Origin: an uncultured Eubacterium sp.
GTDB taxonomy: Bacteria > Bacillota > Clostridia > Lachnospirales > Lachnospiraceae
Length of the DNA stretch: 64,000 bases
Reading direction: 5' to 3'
Assembly (NCBI GenBank): GCA_910589665.1
Contig: CAJUTR010000003.1
Span: forward strand, 38,046 to 102,045
Below the pieces are notes generated by a model. It saw only the letters and a program-made list of their open reading frames with translations. It was not told the origin of the DNA and made no database searches. Made by a program: the position numbers and the translations under genes. The first letter of the stretch is position 1. Every line of letters begins with the position of its first letter. This document shows positions 36,240 to 45,005 of the stretch, one piece after another.

Positions 36240-37238
36240 ATGGAAAAACGTGTGATTTCAACCGATGTCATGGAAGAGGATTATAAGATTGAAAATAGTC
36301 TCCGGCCGAAACTTCTCCGTGATTATATCGGGCAGAAAAAGGCGAAAGAAAATCTGAAGGTTTTTATCGAGGCGGCGAAGGAGAGAGGGGAAGCGCTCGA
36401 CCACGTTTTGCTATATGGCCCGCCGGGACTCGGAAAAACGACGCTTGCCAGTATCATCGCCAATGAGATGGGGGTTCACTTAAAGATCACGTCCGGGCCG
36501 GCGATCGAGAAACCGGGGGAGATCGCGTCCATCCTCAACAATCTGCAGGAGGGCGACCTGCTTTTCGTCGATGAGATCCACCGGCTGAACCGTCAGGTGG
36601 AAGAGGTTCTGTATCCGGCGATGGAGGATTTCGCGATTGATATTGTGATCGGGAAAGGTGCCTCGGCGCGGAGCATCCGTCTGGATCTGCCGCGGTTTAC
36701 ACTGGTGGGGGCGACGACGCGTGCCGGGATGCTGACGGCTCCGCTCCGAGACCGGTTTGGGGTCGTAAATAAGCTTGAATTTTATACGGTGGAGGAACTG
36801 ACGACGATCGTCAGGCGGTCGGCAGGCGTGTTCCACGTTGAGATCGACGAGATGGGGGCGGTTGAGATCGCTAGACGTTCCAGGGGGACACCGCGGCTTG
36901 CCAACCGGCTCTTAAAGCGGGTAAGGGATTTTGCGCAGGTAAAGTACGATGGAAGGATCACGCGGGAGGTCGCTGATTTTGCCCTGGATCTGCTGGAAGT
37001 CGATACATTCGGACTTGATAATACCGACCGTGAAATCCTGATGACGATGATCGATAAATTTACCGGCGGCCCTGTGGGACTGGAGACGTTAGCGGCAAGT
37101 ATCGGAGAGGACAGCGGTACGATTGAGGACGTCTATGAACCGTATCTCATACAAAATGGATTTCTCGCGAGGACGCCGCGAGGACGCATGGTAACAGAGA
37201 AAACATATCAGCATTTTGGACTCGAAATGCAGGACTAA
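36240..37238 (+). CDS. ruvB: Holliday junction branch migration helicase RuvB
   Basis: A 332-residue AAA+ motor that drives branch migration with RuvA. Walker A GPPGLGKTT is near residues 60-68, Walker B LLFVDEIHRL near 109-118, sensor 1 LVGATTRAGML near 156-166, and the C-terminal winged helix ends GFLARTPRGRMVTEKTYQHFG. It begins after aaaggagaggg. Family length is normal. Confidence 0.97.
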   Translation: MEKRVISTDVMEEDYKIENSLRPKLLRDYIGQKKAKENLKVFIEAAKERGEALDHVLLYGPPGLGKTTLASIIANEMGVHLKITSGPAIEKPGEIASILNNLQEGDLLFVDEIHRLNRQVEEVLYPAMEDFAIDIVIGKGASARSIRLDLPRFTLVGATTRAGMLTAPLRDRFGVVNKLEFYTVEELTTIVRRSAGVFHVEIDEMGAVEIARRSRGTPRLANRLLKRVRDFAQVKYDGRITREVADFALDLLEVDTFGLDNTDREILMTMIDKFTGGPVGLETLAASIGEDSGTIEDVYEPYLIQNGFLARTPRGRMVTEKTYQHFGLEMQD

Positions 37239-37301
37239 GAAGGCGCGCCGCAAAGACTTGTATGTATGATGGAAAAAGGCGTGCGTGAATGGAGGAAAAC
37301 A

Positions 37302-37517
37302 ATGGCGAATACAAATGCGGTAAAAGATCCGAAGAATGGCGTGGTGTCGTGCTGGGTGTGTACGGGCGTGCTTATGTTTGCGGATGTATTCCGGATCATG
37401 ATGCTCGGACCGAACCACAATGTGGCGAACTGGGTATTTCTTGTTCTTATCGTGATCTGGGTGATCATTTCAATCGTGGAAACTGTGAAATATAAGAAGG
37501 AAAAGAATAAAAAGTGA
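37302..37517 (+). CDS. Small membrane protein of unknown function
   Basis: I do not recognise this 71-residue protein. It has a first hydrophobic segment near residues 15-34 (VSCWVCTGVLMFADVFRIMM), a second near 42-61, and a Lys-rich end KYKKEKNKK. The start ATG follows ggaggaaaac. It sits between ruvB and a cation efflux gene and is probably cotranscribed with the latter. Confidence 0.65.
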   Translation: MANTNAVKDPKNGVVSCWVCTGVLMFADVFRIMMLGPNHNVANWVFLVLIVIWVIISIVETVKYKKEKNKK

Positions 37518-37533
37518 GGGGAGATTGACGGAA

Positions 37534-38421
37534 ATGCAAAGACAGACGGAGGAACAGATTGCGATGCGTGTTTCCAGAAACAGCATTATCGTCAACCTGA
37601 TCCTTTCCATCGGAAAATTTATTGCCGGTGTTGCCGGGAATTCTGCGGCTATGGTTTCGGATGCCGTGCATTCCGCATCGGATGTGTTCAGTACGGTCAT
37701 TGTCATGATCGGCGTCCGCATTTCGGGAAAAGAATCGGATCAGAACCATCAATACGGCCACGAGCGCCTGGAGTGCGTGGCGGCCATCCTGCTGGCGGTC
37801 ATCCTTGCCGGTACGGGACTTGGCATCGGTTATCAGGGGGTTCTTGTGATCTTGTCGGGAGATCATAGCCATATAACGGTTCCGACCATACTTCCCCTCG
37901 CTGCAGCTCTCTGTTCGATCGCCGTAAAAGAGGGGATGTACTGGTATACGATCGCGGCCGCGAAAAAAATAAAGTCGGGCGCGTTAAAAGCGGACGCGTG
38001 GCACCACCGGTCGGATGCGCTTTCTTCTGTGGGCAGTTTTGCCGGCATATTGGGCGCGAAGCTCGGTATTCCTGTGCTGGATCCGGTTGCCAGTATCGGG
38101 ATCAGTATTTTTATCCTGAAAGCGGCGTATGATATATTTATGGATGCCGTTGGGAAGATGACCGACGAGGCATGTGACGACCAGACCGTGGAACAGATGC
38201 GGCAGTGTGTCCTGGCGCGGGACGGGGTACTCGCGATCGACGATATTAAGACGAGGATGTTTGGCAATAAAATATATATGGATATTGAAATCGAATGTGA
38301 CGGCAATATGACATTGTTTGAAGCGCACGCGATCGCGGAGGATGTCCATGACCGGATCGAGCAGGATTTTCCGGCCGTAAAGCACTGTATGGTACATGTC
38401 AATCCGAATTATGTGATGTAA
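37534..38421 (+). CDS. Cation diffusion facilitator family transporter
   Basis: A 295-residue CDF exporter with six membrane segments and a cytoplasmic ferredoxin-like C-terminal domain. The metal-site motifs are DAVHSASDVFS (segment 2, near residue 47) and DAWHHRSDALSS (segment 5, near 155). The H-x3-D type site is compatible with zinc, iron or manganese, which the sequence cannot separate. ATG 37534 lies about 10 bases after gagggga; a TTG at 37525 is in frame but too close to it. Confidence 0.9.
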   Translation: MQRQTEEQIAMRVSRNSIIVNLILSIGKFIAGVAGNSAAMVSDAVHSASDVFSTVIVMIGVRISGKESDQNHQYGHERLECVAAILLAVILAGTGLGIGYQGVLVILSGDHSHITVPTILPLAAALCSIAVKEGMYWYTIAAAKKIKSGALKADAWHHRSDALSSVGSFAGILGAKLGIPVLDPVASIGISIFILKAAYDIFMDAVGKMTDEACDDQTVEQMRQCVLARDGVLAIDDIKTRMFGNKIYMDIEIECDGNMTLFEAHAIAEDVHDRIEQDFPAVKHCMVHVNPNYVM

Positions 38422-38588
38422 ACCGTTACGGGAAATTTAAAAACTTGTCACGGAATGTTCATATATGACGTGTAGGATAGCTAGTGTATTGTACCGTTCA
38501 TTTTACGCCATTTGGCGAAATATCAACGATACAATGCAATAATGTCAGGATCTTTACATTCAGATAACAAAAAAAGGAGGGTGTGCTT

Positions 38589-39005
38589 ATGCGGTTTCGC
38601 GATCGGTTGCAGCACATGATGTACGGCAGATACGGGCAGGATCAGCTCGGGATGTTTTGTTTTGTTGCATATATTGTAATGTGGATCATATCCATGTTTT
38701 TCCGGGGGACAGTATTTGCCCTCGTGTTAAACACGCTTGATCTGGTTTTTGTGGCAGTGTATTTTTTTCGTTTCTTTTCAAGGAATATCTATAAAAGGCA
38801 GATGGAAAATCAGAAGTTTTTATCGATCTGGAACCGGGTGAAAAACTTTTTTAAATTTTACCATCTCCGTTTTCAGGAGCGGAACGGTGTGAAAAAACTG
38901 TACCGCTGTCCCAAATGCCATCAGGTCATACGCGTGCCGAAAGGACGGGGGAAGATAGCGATCTCGTGTCCAAAGTGCCGGTTTGAATTTATCAAGAGAA
39001 CGTGA
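38589..39005 (+). CDS. Membrane protein with C-terminal zinc ribbon
   Basis: A 138-residue protein with two hydrophobic segments (about residues 22-40 and 44-62), a basic cytoplasmic region, and a C-terminal zinc ribbon with CPKCHQV and CPKCRFEF, that is CxxC-x16-18-CxxC. The start follows ggaggg. It heads a four-gene cluster with DUF5685, a J-domain protein and a membrane protein. Function unknown; the ribbon suggests a structural zinc site. Confidence 0.75.
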   Translation: MRFRDRLQHMMYGRYGQDQLGMFCFVAYIVMWIISMFFRGTVFALVLNTLDLVFVAVYFFRFFSRNIYKRQMENQKFLSIWNRVKNFFKFYHLRFQERNGVKKLYRCPKCHQVIRVPKGRGKIAISCPKCRFEFIKRT

Positions 39006-39022
39006 GGGAATGGACGAAAAAA

Positions 39023-39874
39023 ATGTTTGGGTATGTGATGGCGAACAAGCCGGAATTAAAAGTCCGGGAATTTGAGCGCTATAAAGGTTTTTACTGCGGA
39101 CTTTGCCAGAGGCTGAAACAAAGAAATGGGATAGCGAGCCAGCTTACGCTTACGTATGACATGACGTTTCTCATCCTTCTTTTGTCCTCGCTGTATGAGC
39201 CGGCAGAACAAAAAGAGCGCCGGCGCTGCCTCATCCACCCGGCGAAAAAGCAGCATATGATCTGCAATAAGATCACGGACTACGCGGCGGATATGAATGT
39301 TTTGTTATCGTATTACCACTTTCTGGATGACTGGGTGGATGAACGCAAATATTCGGCGCTGTTTGCCTCCAGATTGTTTCATAAAAGGGCAGGGAAGATA
39401 GCGGCGGAGTATCCCCGCCAGTCGGAGGTGATTCGATCGAGCCTGGAAAAGCTGGCCCGGCTGGAACAGCAGGGTGTGGCGGAGTTAGATGAGATCAGCC
39501 GGCCGTTTGGGGAATTGATGTCCGAGCTGTTTGTGTACAGGAGCGATGCGTTTGAGCCGATCTTGAGGCGGCTTGGCTTCTTTATCGGAAAATATATCTA
39601 CCTGCTGGACGCCTATCTGGATCGGGAGGAAGACCGGAAAAAGGGAAATTTTAATCCGCTCCTTGTTTCCGAACAGCCGCGCGGCGGTGAAACGATTGAT
39701 GAATGGATGCCGCGCGTACTGGATGATACGATGCGGGAGGCCGTCATAGAGTTTGAAAAGCTGCCGCTCGAGAGGGATCTGCCGATTCTGCGCAATATTG
39801 TATACGAGGGAGTCCGAATCCAGTTGATGAAAGATTTGCAGAAGATGGAGGAGAGGGAAAAAAATGATGAATGA
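39023..39874 (+). CDS. DUF5685 family protein
   Basis: A 283-residue soluble, helix-rich protein that starts MFGYVMANKPELKVREFERY and continues FYCGLCQRLKQRNG, the N-terminal signature of DUF5685. Cys residues in YCGLC and further ones in RRCLIHP may bind a metal; the middle has HFLDDWVDER and LDAYLDREEDRKKGNFNP, acidic stretches reminiscent of prenyl-transferase-like DDxxD folds, though this similarity is only impression. GTG 39002 overlapping the previous stop is an alternative start. The end overlaps the J-domain gene by 11 bases, so translation is coupled. Confidence 0.75.
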   Translation: MFGYVMANKPELKVREFERYKGFYCGLCQRLKQRNGIASQLTLTYDMTFLILLLSSLYEPAEQKERRRCLIHPAKKQHMICNKITDYAADMNVLLSYYHFLDDWVDERKYSALFASRLFHKRAGKIAAEYPRQSEVIRSSLEKLARLEQQGVAELDEISRPFGELMSELFVYRSDAFEPILRRLGFFIGKYIYLLDAYLDREEDRKKGNFNPLLVSEQPRGGETIDEWMPRVLDDTMREAVIEFEKLPLERDLPILRNIVYEGVRIQLMKDLQKMEEREKNDE

Positions 39875-40559
39875 TCCATATAGCATACTGGGCGTGAGCC
39901 GCGGTGCCAGCGATAAGGAGATCAAGAGGGCATACCGGAATCTGAGCCGGAGATACCATCCGGATTCGTTTGCGAACAGTCCGAGAGCCGAGGCGGAAGC
40001 GGCGGCGGAAAAGTTTAAACAGATCCAGGAAGCGTATAACCAGATCGTGAGTGAGCGGTCCGGCCAGACGTCAGGAAATTATGGATATGGCGGCTATGGC
40101 AGGAATGGCGCCGGTCAGTCGTATTCCGAAGAGGACCAGCATCTGATGGCGGCGATGAACTATATCCGGGCCAGACGGTTTAACGAGGCCCTGCATGTTC
40201 TGGACGGGATCGAGAACCACAATGCGCGCTGGTACTATTTTAGTTCCGTGGCAAATATGGGACTTGGAAATAACGTGACGGCCAAAGACCATGCGCAGAA
40301 GGCGGTAGAAATGGAACCTGATAATATGGAGTTCAGGCAGTACTACCAGCAGCTTGTCAATGGAGGCGGTTACGGTTCGTTCGGCAGTCCGTTTGGCGGC
40401 GGTTATGGCGGCGGTTACGGGGGATATGGAGGTTACGGGAATTATGGAGGCTACGGCGGGAGTTATAACTCATGCGGCACCGGAAATTTGTGCTGTGACC
40501 TCTGGTGTGCCGATTCCCTTTGTGAATGTATGGGAGGGGATTTGTGTTCATGCATCTGA
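39864..40559 (+). CDS. J-domain protein with TPR-like region, Gly/Tyr-rich and Cys-rich tail
   Basis: A 231-residue protein. Residues 1-65 form a J domain with the HPD motif in RRYHPDSF, which stimulates Hsp70 (DnaK) ATPase. Residues 90-165 have TPR-like helices (MNYIRARRFNEALHVLDGI, AKDHAQKAVEMEPDN). Residues 170-200 are Gly/Tyr-rich repeats of YGGYG. The last 32 residues contain eight Cys and a GG pair (GTGNLCCDLWCADSLCECM). The tail could bind metal or form disulfides; neither is shown. It overlaps DUF5685 and is coupled to it. Confidence 0.8.
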   Translation: MMNDPYSILGVSRGASDKEIKRAYRNLSRRYHPDSFANSPRAEAEAAAEKFKQIQEAYNQIVSERSGQTSGNYGYGGYGRNGAGQSYSEEDQHLMAAMNYIRARRFNEALHVLDGIENHNARWYYFSSVANMGLGNNVTAKDHAQKAVEMEPDNMEFRQYYQQLVNGGGYGSFGSPFGGGYGGGYGGYGGYGNYGGYGGSYNSCGTGNLCCDLWCADSLCECMGGDLCSCI

Positions 40560-41068
40560 ATCAGACACGCGCGGCCGCTGGGACAGCGCTCATGGCGGCG
40601 CTGAGTACGATCCTTCTTTTGCTGGGTACTTTTATTCCGGTCAATACGCTGTTCTTTACGGCGATGGCCGCTTATCTCATCGGTTACACGATCAGCAGAT
40701 ACGGGTTGAAATACGGGGCTGCCCAGTTGGTCCTATGTGTGCTGCTTGATTTTTTCCTGAACCCGGATAAGGTTCACTGGGGGCTGTATCTATGCCTGGG
40801 CGGTTATATTTTCTTGTGTGAGCTTGTGTTCGCAAAATGGAACCATATCGAGGATCAAAAGAAAAAACTCCGCTTCCAGCTGGTCTGCAACTGGGGGTTG
40901 TTTCAGGTTATTTTTGTGCCGATACTCTTATTTTTCCGTTCCTTTTTTCCGATGTTTGACATGCCGGCAGGCACGTTTCTTTTATGGCTGGCCGGACAGC
41001 TTGGGTGGATCGTTTATGACAAGGCGTACCGCGTATTTATAAGCATGCTGCGGGAGCGGAAACTTTAA
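40550..41068 (+). CDS. Multi-pass membrane protein of unknown function
   Basis: I do not assign a family to this 172-residue protein. It has about five hydrophobic segments, from residue 11 (AAGTALMAALSTILLLLGTF) to residue 155, and a basic C-terminus MLRERKL. ATG 40550 follows gggagggga at 9 bases; GTG 40544 is possible. It overlaps the J-domain gene by 10 bases, which ties it to the zinc-ribbon/DUF5685/J-domain cluster. Confidence 0.7.
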   Translation: MHLNQTRAAAGTALMAALSTILLLLGTFIPVNTLFFTAMAAYLIGYTISRYGLKYGAAQLVLCVLLDFFLNPDKVHWGLYLCLGGYIFLCELVFAKWNHIEDQKKKLRFQLVCNWGLFQVIFVPILLFFRSFFPMFDMPAGTFLLWLAGQLGWIVYDKAYRVFISMLRERKL

Positions 41069-41163
41069 GGAAGAATTTGGAGAGATGGTTAAGTTTTTTA
41101 GTTCATTCGCCGAAATAATTAAAAGAAGCAAACTATGTTTTTGGTTATGAAAGGAGTCAGACT

Positions 41164-41934
41164 ATGAGTTATAATGCATGGATGCCATTACAGGGAACGA
41201 ACACACAGCAGACGACCGGAAAAAATTATGGCTATTCGGCGAAAAAGAGCACGAAGAGCACGAGGAATGCGGACAAGTCAACGAATATGGATTCGATGTG
41301 GAAACTTGCCGCAGAGAGTTATGAGCCATCGGCTGCTGCGAAACAATATCGCACGAACCAAACTTCTGCCAGAAAGACCGGCACTGCCGATTCTAATTTA
41401 AGTAACAAGGCCAAAAAACTTTTGGAAGAGTTAAAAGAGAAATATTCAAACATGGATTTCTATGTAGCTTCGTATTCCAGCGATGCCGAGGCACAGAAAT
41501 ACCTGAACCGTGGCAGCAAAGAGTACAGTGTTCTGATTGATCCGGAGACACTTGAGGCGATGGCAAATGATGCCGATGTCAGAAAGCAGTACGAGGATGT
41601 ACTGGCCGGTGCCGGAGGCAAATTTGAAGAGATGAGAGAAGAACTCGGAGAAGATGCCGATCAGGTAAAGAGTTTTGGAATTTCCATTGATAGCAAAGGT
41701 AATGTTTCTTATTTCGCTGAACTGGATAAGATCAGTGAGTCCAGACAAAAGCAGGTAGAAAGTGCCAAATCGAAGAGAGCAGAAGAAAAGGCGAAGGCTG
41801 CGAAAGAAGCGAAACGGGAAGAGGCAAAAGAGCGTATGGAGGAGTGGAAATCCGGCGACACCGAATTTGTAAAAGCAGATTCGATGGAGGAACTGATCGC
41901 GAAGATCAAGGATTATATGTCCGGAGCGAATTAG
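41164..41934 (+). CDS. DUF6033 family protein
   Basis: A 256-residue soluble protein with a low-complexity N-terminus rich in Ser, Thr and Lys (residues 1-70), a central domain LKEKYSNMDFYVASYSSDAEA to YSVLIDPETLEAMA (about 85-135), and a charged coiled-coil-like stretch rich in Ala, Lys and Glu (195-230). Domain order and length match DUF6033, a family found in Lachnospiraceae. Function unknown. The start follows gaaaggag, and a terminator-like hairpin follows the gene. Confidence 0.75.
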   Translation: MSYNAWMPLQGTNTQQTTGKNYGYSAKKSTKSTRNADKSTNMDSMWKLAAESYEPSAAAKQYRTNQTSARKTGTADSNLSNKAKKLLEELKEKYSNMDFYVASYSSDAEAQKYLNRGSKEYSVLIDPETLEAMANDADVRKQYEDVLAGAGGKFEEMREELGEDADQVKSFGISIDSKGNVSYFAELDKISESRQKQVESAKSKRAEEKAKAAKEAKREEAKERMEEWKSGDTEFVKADSMEELIAKIKDYMSGAN

Positions 41935-41982
41935 ATCAACACGAGGATTTATGCAGCATACGCAGATTGCGATGTGATATGT

Positions 41983-42008
41983 CCAACCCGAATGTGCCAT
42001 CGGGTTGG
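41983..42008 (+). other. Hairpin 1 of a switchable leader-like structure
   Basis: A perfect 8-base stem, ccaacccg with cgggttgg, around the loop aatgtgccat. Its right half and loop can also pair with the following segment 42017-42031 (gatgtggcattcggg), which is itself the left arm of the downstream hairpin. This gives two exclusive folds. Confidence 0.45.
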
Positions 42009-42015
42009 AAAAGGG

Positions 42016-42053
42016 GGATGTGGCATTCGGGCGAAGACCCGGATGTCCCATCC
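42016..42053 (+). terminator. Terminator-like hairpin between DUF6033 and NUDIX genes
   Basis: A 16-base stem (42016-42031 with 42038-42053; one mismatch, two wobble pairs) with loop cgaaga, followed by tttctct. It probably ends the DUF6033 transcript; together with the preceding hairpin it may also act as an attenuator for the NUDIX gene about 140 bases downstream. Confidence 0.55.
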
Positions 42054-42192
42054 TTTCTCTATGTTTACCTATTATGTTTTTCTTATGTTTGAAATGGGGA
42101 TTTGTGTGATAAAAACGATCGTTTACGGATATGGTAAGAATGGAGAACTGGCAAATAAAGATGGGATATCAACTTTGAAATGAGGGATTTTT

Positions 42193-42648
42193 GTGGTAGA
42201 AGCGACGGTTAGCGGAGTTTTGAGTATTGAGGGAAAAATCTTACTTGTGCGCCATACGTACGGTGTGGCGAAAGACAGGATCCTGCTTCCGGGCGGGCAT
42301 GTGAAACCGGGGGAGATGGCGGAAGAGGCCGTTTCACGAGAAATTTTAGAGGAGACCGGTGTTTTGGCGCGGCCGCTGGGATTGATCGGCACACGGATCA
42401 AAAAGGATGAGTGGCTTCTTTTGTACCGCATGCAGTATGTGAGCGGGACGCCTGTTACGGATGGCTATGAGAACAGCGAGGTGCTTTTGCTTTCGCCAGA
42501 GGAGGCGGTAAAACGGGAGGACATCATGCCGCTTAGCCGTGAACTGTGCCGTGCGGTCGGGAGGGAGACGGTGATTGAATTTCCGTATAACCCGGATCTG
42601 AAATTTCAGGGGATTCCCGATGTAGAGTATATGATATATGGGTTTTAG
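42193..42648 (+). CDS. NUDIX domain-containing protein
   Basis: A 151-residue Nudix hydrolase with an intact box G-x5-E-x7-R-E-I-x-E-E-x-G (GGHVKPGEMAEEAVSRE and on, near residues 35-57). Substrate unknown; the box alone cannot separate nucleotide sanitising from other pyrophosphatase roles. It starts at GTG, 5 bases after tgaggga, giving VEATVSGVLSIEGKILLVRH. It is transcribed alone, converging on the LysR gene. Confidence 0.85.
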   Translation: MVEATVSGVLSIEGKILLVRHTYGVAKDRILLPGGHVKPGEMAEEAVSREILEETGVLARPLGLIGTRIKKDEWLLLYRMQYVSGTPVTDGYENSEVLLLSPEEAVKREDIMPLSRELCRAVGRETVIEFPYNPDLKFQGIPDVEYMIYGF

Positions 42649-42686
42649 GACTTCATCCCGTTTATTTTTTCAAGGGGCATAGGCAT

Positions 42687-43571
42687 TTATCCTAGTGCAA
42701 GAGTTGAGTTGATAAATTTTAAGATATTGTCATTAAAGGGCTGGATGTGATGATATAGAAAGCCAATCTCACGAGGGGGAATTGGTTTTGTGAGAGTTAA
42801 TTCCATGAGAGAAGATGCGTTACATTCATCTTCAACGAATTGCTTTACAACACACGATATGCCAATGCCCATTTTCGCAAATTCTATAAGCAGATCCATA
42901 TCATTAACCTCTAAAATGTGCGACGGAATGATATTATTTTTAGCGTAGTAGTTATTTATATGTGTACGAGAACCATTATCTTGATTGAGCAGCATAATGT
43001 TTCCATACTGAAAAATTTCATCATTGGAGCAGGTGAATTTATTTCTATAGGCAGGAGTACAAACAAATATATATTCAATGATCCCCAGTGAATGATATTG
43101 TGCTTGCCCTAAATGGTCTGGCTTTGCGACGAGAGCTAAATCTATATCGCTGTTTTCTATCATAAAGCAGGCGTTTGAGGAAGAGGTACAGGTAATAGAC
43201 ACATCCGTATTGGGATATTGATGGGTAAACGCTTTCAGGTAAGGCATGAGAAAGTATTTGCACAATACATTACTGGCAGCAATCCGCAAGTGTCCCGTAC
43301 TTTTTGATGAGGTAATGATCTGTTCTGTATCCGAAATCAAATGAAATGCCTGCTTTACGCTGTCATATAAAATCTTTCCCTTTTCTGTGAGCGCAACACC
43401 TTTTGATCTTCGTATGAAAAGTGTGGTATTTAAACTTTGTTCGAGTTTTTTGATCGCAATGCTTACAGCTGGTTGAGAAAGATATAATTGTGTTGCTGCT
43501 TTTGATATGCTTTTACATTCAGCTACCAAAAGAAATATTTTATATTTAGCGAGATGATCCAGTATATCCAT
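42687..43571 (-). CDS. LysR family transcriptional regulator
   Basis: A 294-residue LysR-type regulator. The N-terminal winged helix-turn-helix SKAATQLYLSQPAVSIAIKKLEQ spans about residues 18-40, and the substrate-binding domain fills residues 88-294. It is divergent from leuC-leuD, so it is a good candidate to control them, possibly with an intermediate of leucine synthesis as effector; the ligand cannot be read from sequence. Base composition is lower in GC than neighbouring genes (for example many ATA and AAT codons), which may hint at a different origin. Confidence 0.88.
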   Translation of the reverse strand: MDILDHLAKYKIFLLVAECKSISKAATQLYLSQPAVSIAIKKLEQSLNTTLFIRRSKGVALTEKGKILYDSVKQAFHLISDTEQIITSSKSTGHLRIAASNVLCKYFLMPYLKAFTHQYPNTDVSITCTSSSNACFMIENSDIDLALVAKPDHLGQAQYHSLGIIEYIFVCTPAYRNKFTCSNDEIFQYGNIMLLNQDNGSRTHINNYYAKNNIIPSHILEVNDMDLLIEFAKMGIGISCVVKQFVEDECNASSLMELTLTKPIPPREIGFLYHHIQPFNDNILKFINSTLALG

Positions 43572-43622
43572 ATCGTACCCTTTTCATAAATTCTGTTTAT
43601 GCCTTTTATAAATAATATATAT

Positions 43623-43655
43623 TTGAATTATAACACGGCGGATGATATAATTCAA
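43623..43655. promoter_or_regulatory. Symmetric divergent promoter/operator between lysR and leuC
   Basis: A perfect 10-base inverted repeat, ttgaattata (43623-43632) and tataattcaa (43646-43655), separated by 13 bases. Read on the plus strand it gives TTGAAT, 17 bases, TATAAT; read on the minus strand it gives exactly the same. It can therefore serve both leuC and the LysR gene, and the palindrome is also a plausible LysR binding site. Confidence 0.65.
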
Positions 43656-43672
43656 TACATAACAAGCATCAT

Positions 43673-43701
43673 TTTACATTTTCCTCATTCTCTGCTATAA
43701 T
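43673..43701 (+). promoter_or_regulatory. Second leuC promoter
   Basis: TTTACA (43673-43678), a 17-base spacer and a consensus TATAAT (43696-43701). A start near 43708 gives a leader of about 38 bases before leuC. Confidence 0.7.
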
Positions 43702-43745
43702 GTAAAAACATAGGCTGAAACCGAAAAATGAAAGGAGAAACAACG

Positions 43746-45005
43746 ATGGGAATGACTATGACACAGAAAATACTGGCGGCCCATGCCGGGCTTGACCAGG
43801 TAACGGCTGGACAGCTGATCGAAGCAGATCTGGATATGGTTCTGGCAAACGATATTACCGGGCCGGTGGCGATCCATGAGGTTGCGAAGCTAAATAAAAA
43901 GACAGTATTTGATAAGGATAAAATTGCGCTTGTCCCCGATCATTTTACGCCGAATAAGGACATTAAATCGGCAGAACATTGTAAATGCGTGAGAGAGTAC
44001 GCCAAGGAGCAGGGGATCACGAATTATTTTGAAGTGGGGGAGATGGGGATCGAACACGCCCTCCTTCCGGAAAAAGGATTGATCGTGGCAGGTGAAACGT
44101 GTATTGGCGCAGATTCCCATACGTGTACATATGGGGCGCTGGGGGCGTTTTCTACAGGTGTAGGAAGCACGGATATGGGCGCGGGTATGATCACGGGAAA
44201 AGCATGGTTTAAAGTGCCGTCGGCAATCAAAGTCGTTTTAACCGGAAGCCTTCGCAAATGGGTCAGCGGCAAGGACGTGATCCTTCACCTGATCGGCAAG
44301 ATCGGAGTAGACGGCGCGCTTTACCGCTCGCTGGAGTTTACGGGTGAGGGAGTGAAAAGTCTTACGATGGACGACCGTTTTACGATCGCGAATATGGCGA
44401 TCGAGGCCGGTGCGAAAAATGGTATTTTCCCGGTCGATGAGAAAACGATCGCATATATGAAAGAACATTCGTCAAAGCCATACCACATCTACGAACCGGA
44501 TGAAGATGCGCCGTATGACGAGGAGATCGTGATCGATCTGGACAATCTGGAGCCGACCGTCGCATTTCCGCATCTGCCGGAAAATACAAAGACCGTAAAA
44601 GAAGCTGGTGACGTGGCGATCGATCAGGTTGTCATCGGTTCCTGCACGAACGGAAGGATCGGAGATCTCCGCGCGGCAGCACAGGTGTTGGAAGGAAGAA
44701 AGGTAAAAAAAGGAATCCGCTGCATCATTTTCCCGGCCACGCAGGCGATTTATCTGCAGGCGATCGAGGAAGGTCTGATCCAGACATTTATCAAAGCGGG
44801 TGCTGTCGTCAGCACACCGACGTGCGGCCCGTGTCTCGGCGGACATATGGGAATCCTGGCGGCAGGTGAGCGCGCGGTATCCACGACAAACCGAAACTTT
44901 GTCGGGCGGATGGGGCATGTCGATTCAGAAGTGTATCTGGCAAGTCCGGCCGTGGCGGCGGCAAGCGCTGTGACAGGGAAGATTTCGGAACCGACGGAAC
45001 TCTAG
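43746..45005 (+). CDS. leuC: 3-isopropylmalate dehydratase large subunit
   Basis: A 419-residue aconitase-family subunit that, with LeuD, isomerises 2- to 3-isopropylmalate in leucine synthesis. The [4Fe-4S] ligands are in VIGSCTNGRI (Cys near residue 300) and TPTCGPCLGGH (two Cys near 360-363). The N-terminal MGMTMTQKILAAHAG and the GADSHTCTYGALGAF motif are typical. ATG 43746 follows aaaggaga; ATG 43728 is in frame but upstream of that site. Its length places it in the shorter LeuC type of Clostridia and archaea. leuA and leuB are not in the window. Confidence 0.93.
   Translation: MGMTMTQKILAAHAGLDQVTAGQLIEADLDMVLANDITGPVAIHEVAKLNKKTVFDKDKIALVPDHFTPNKDIKSAEHCKCVREYAKEQGITNYFEVGEMGIEHALLPEKGLIVAGETCIGADSHTCTYGALGAFSTGVGSTDMGAGMITGKAWFKVPSAIKVVLTGSLRKWVSGKDVILHLIGKIGVDGALYRSLEFTGEGVKSLTMDDRFTIANMAIEAGAKNGIFPVDEKTIAYMKEHSSKPYHIYEPDEDAPYDEEIVIDLDNLEPTVAFPHLPENTKTVKEAGDVAIDQVVIGSCTNGRIGDLRAAAQVLEGRKVKKGIRCIIFPATQAIYLQAIEEGLIQTFIKAGAVVSTPTCGPCLGGHMGILAAGERAVSTTNRNFVGRMGHVDSEVYLASPAVAAASAVTGKISEPTEL

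Noticed and set aside
41974..42183. Small open frame between DUF6033 and the NUDIX gene
   Set aside because: It runs through the hairpin region, lacks a ribosome site and has no recognisable product.
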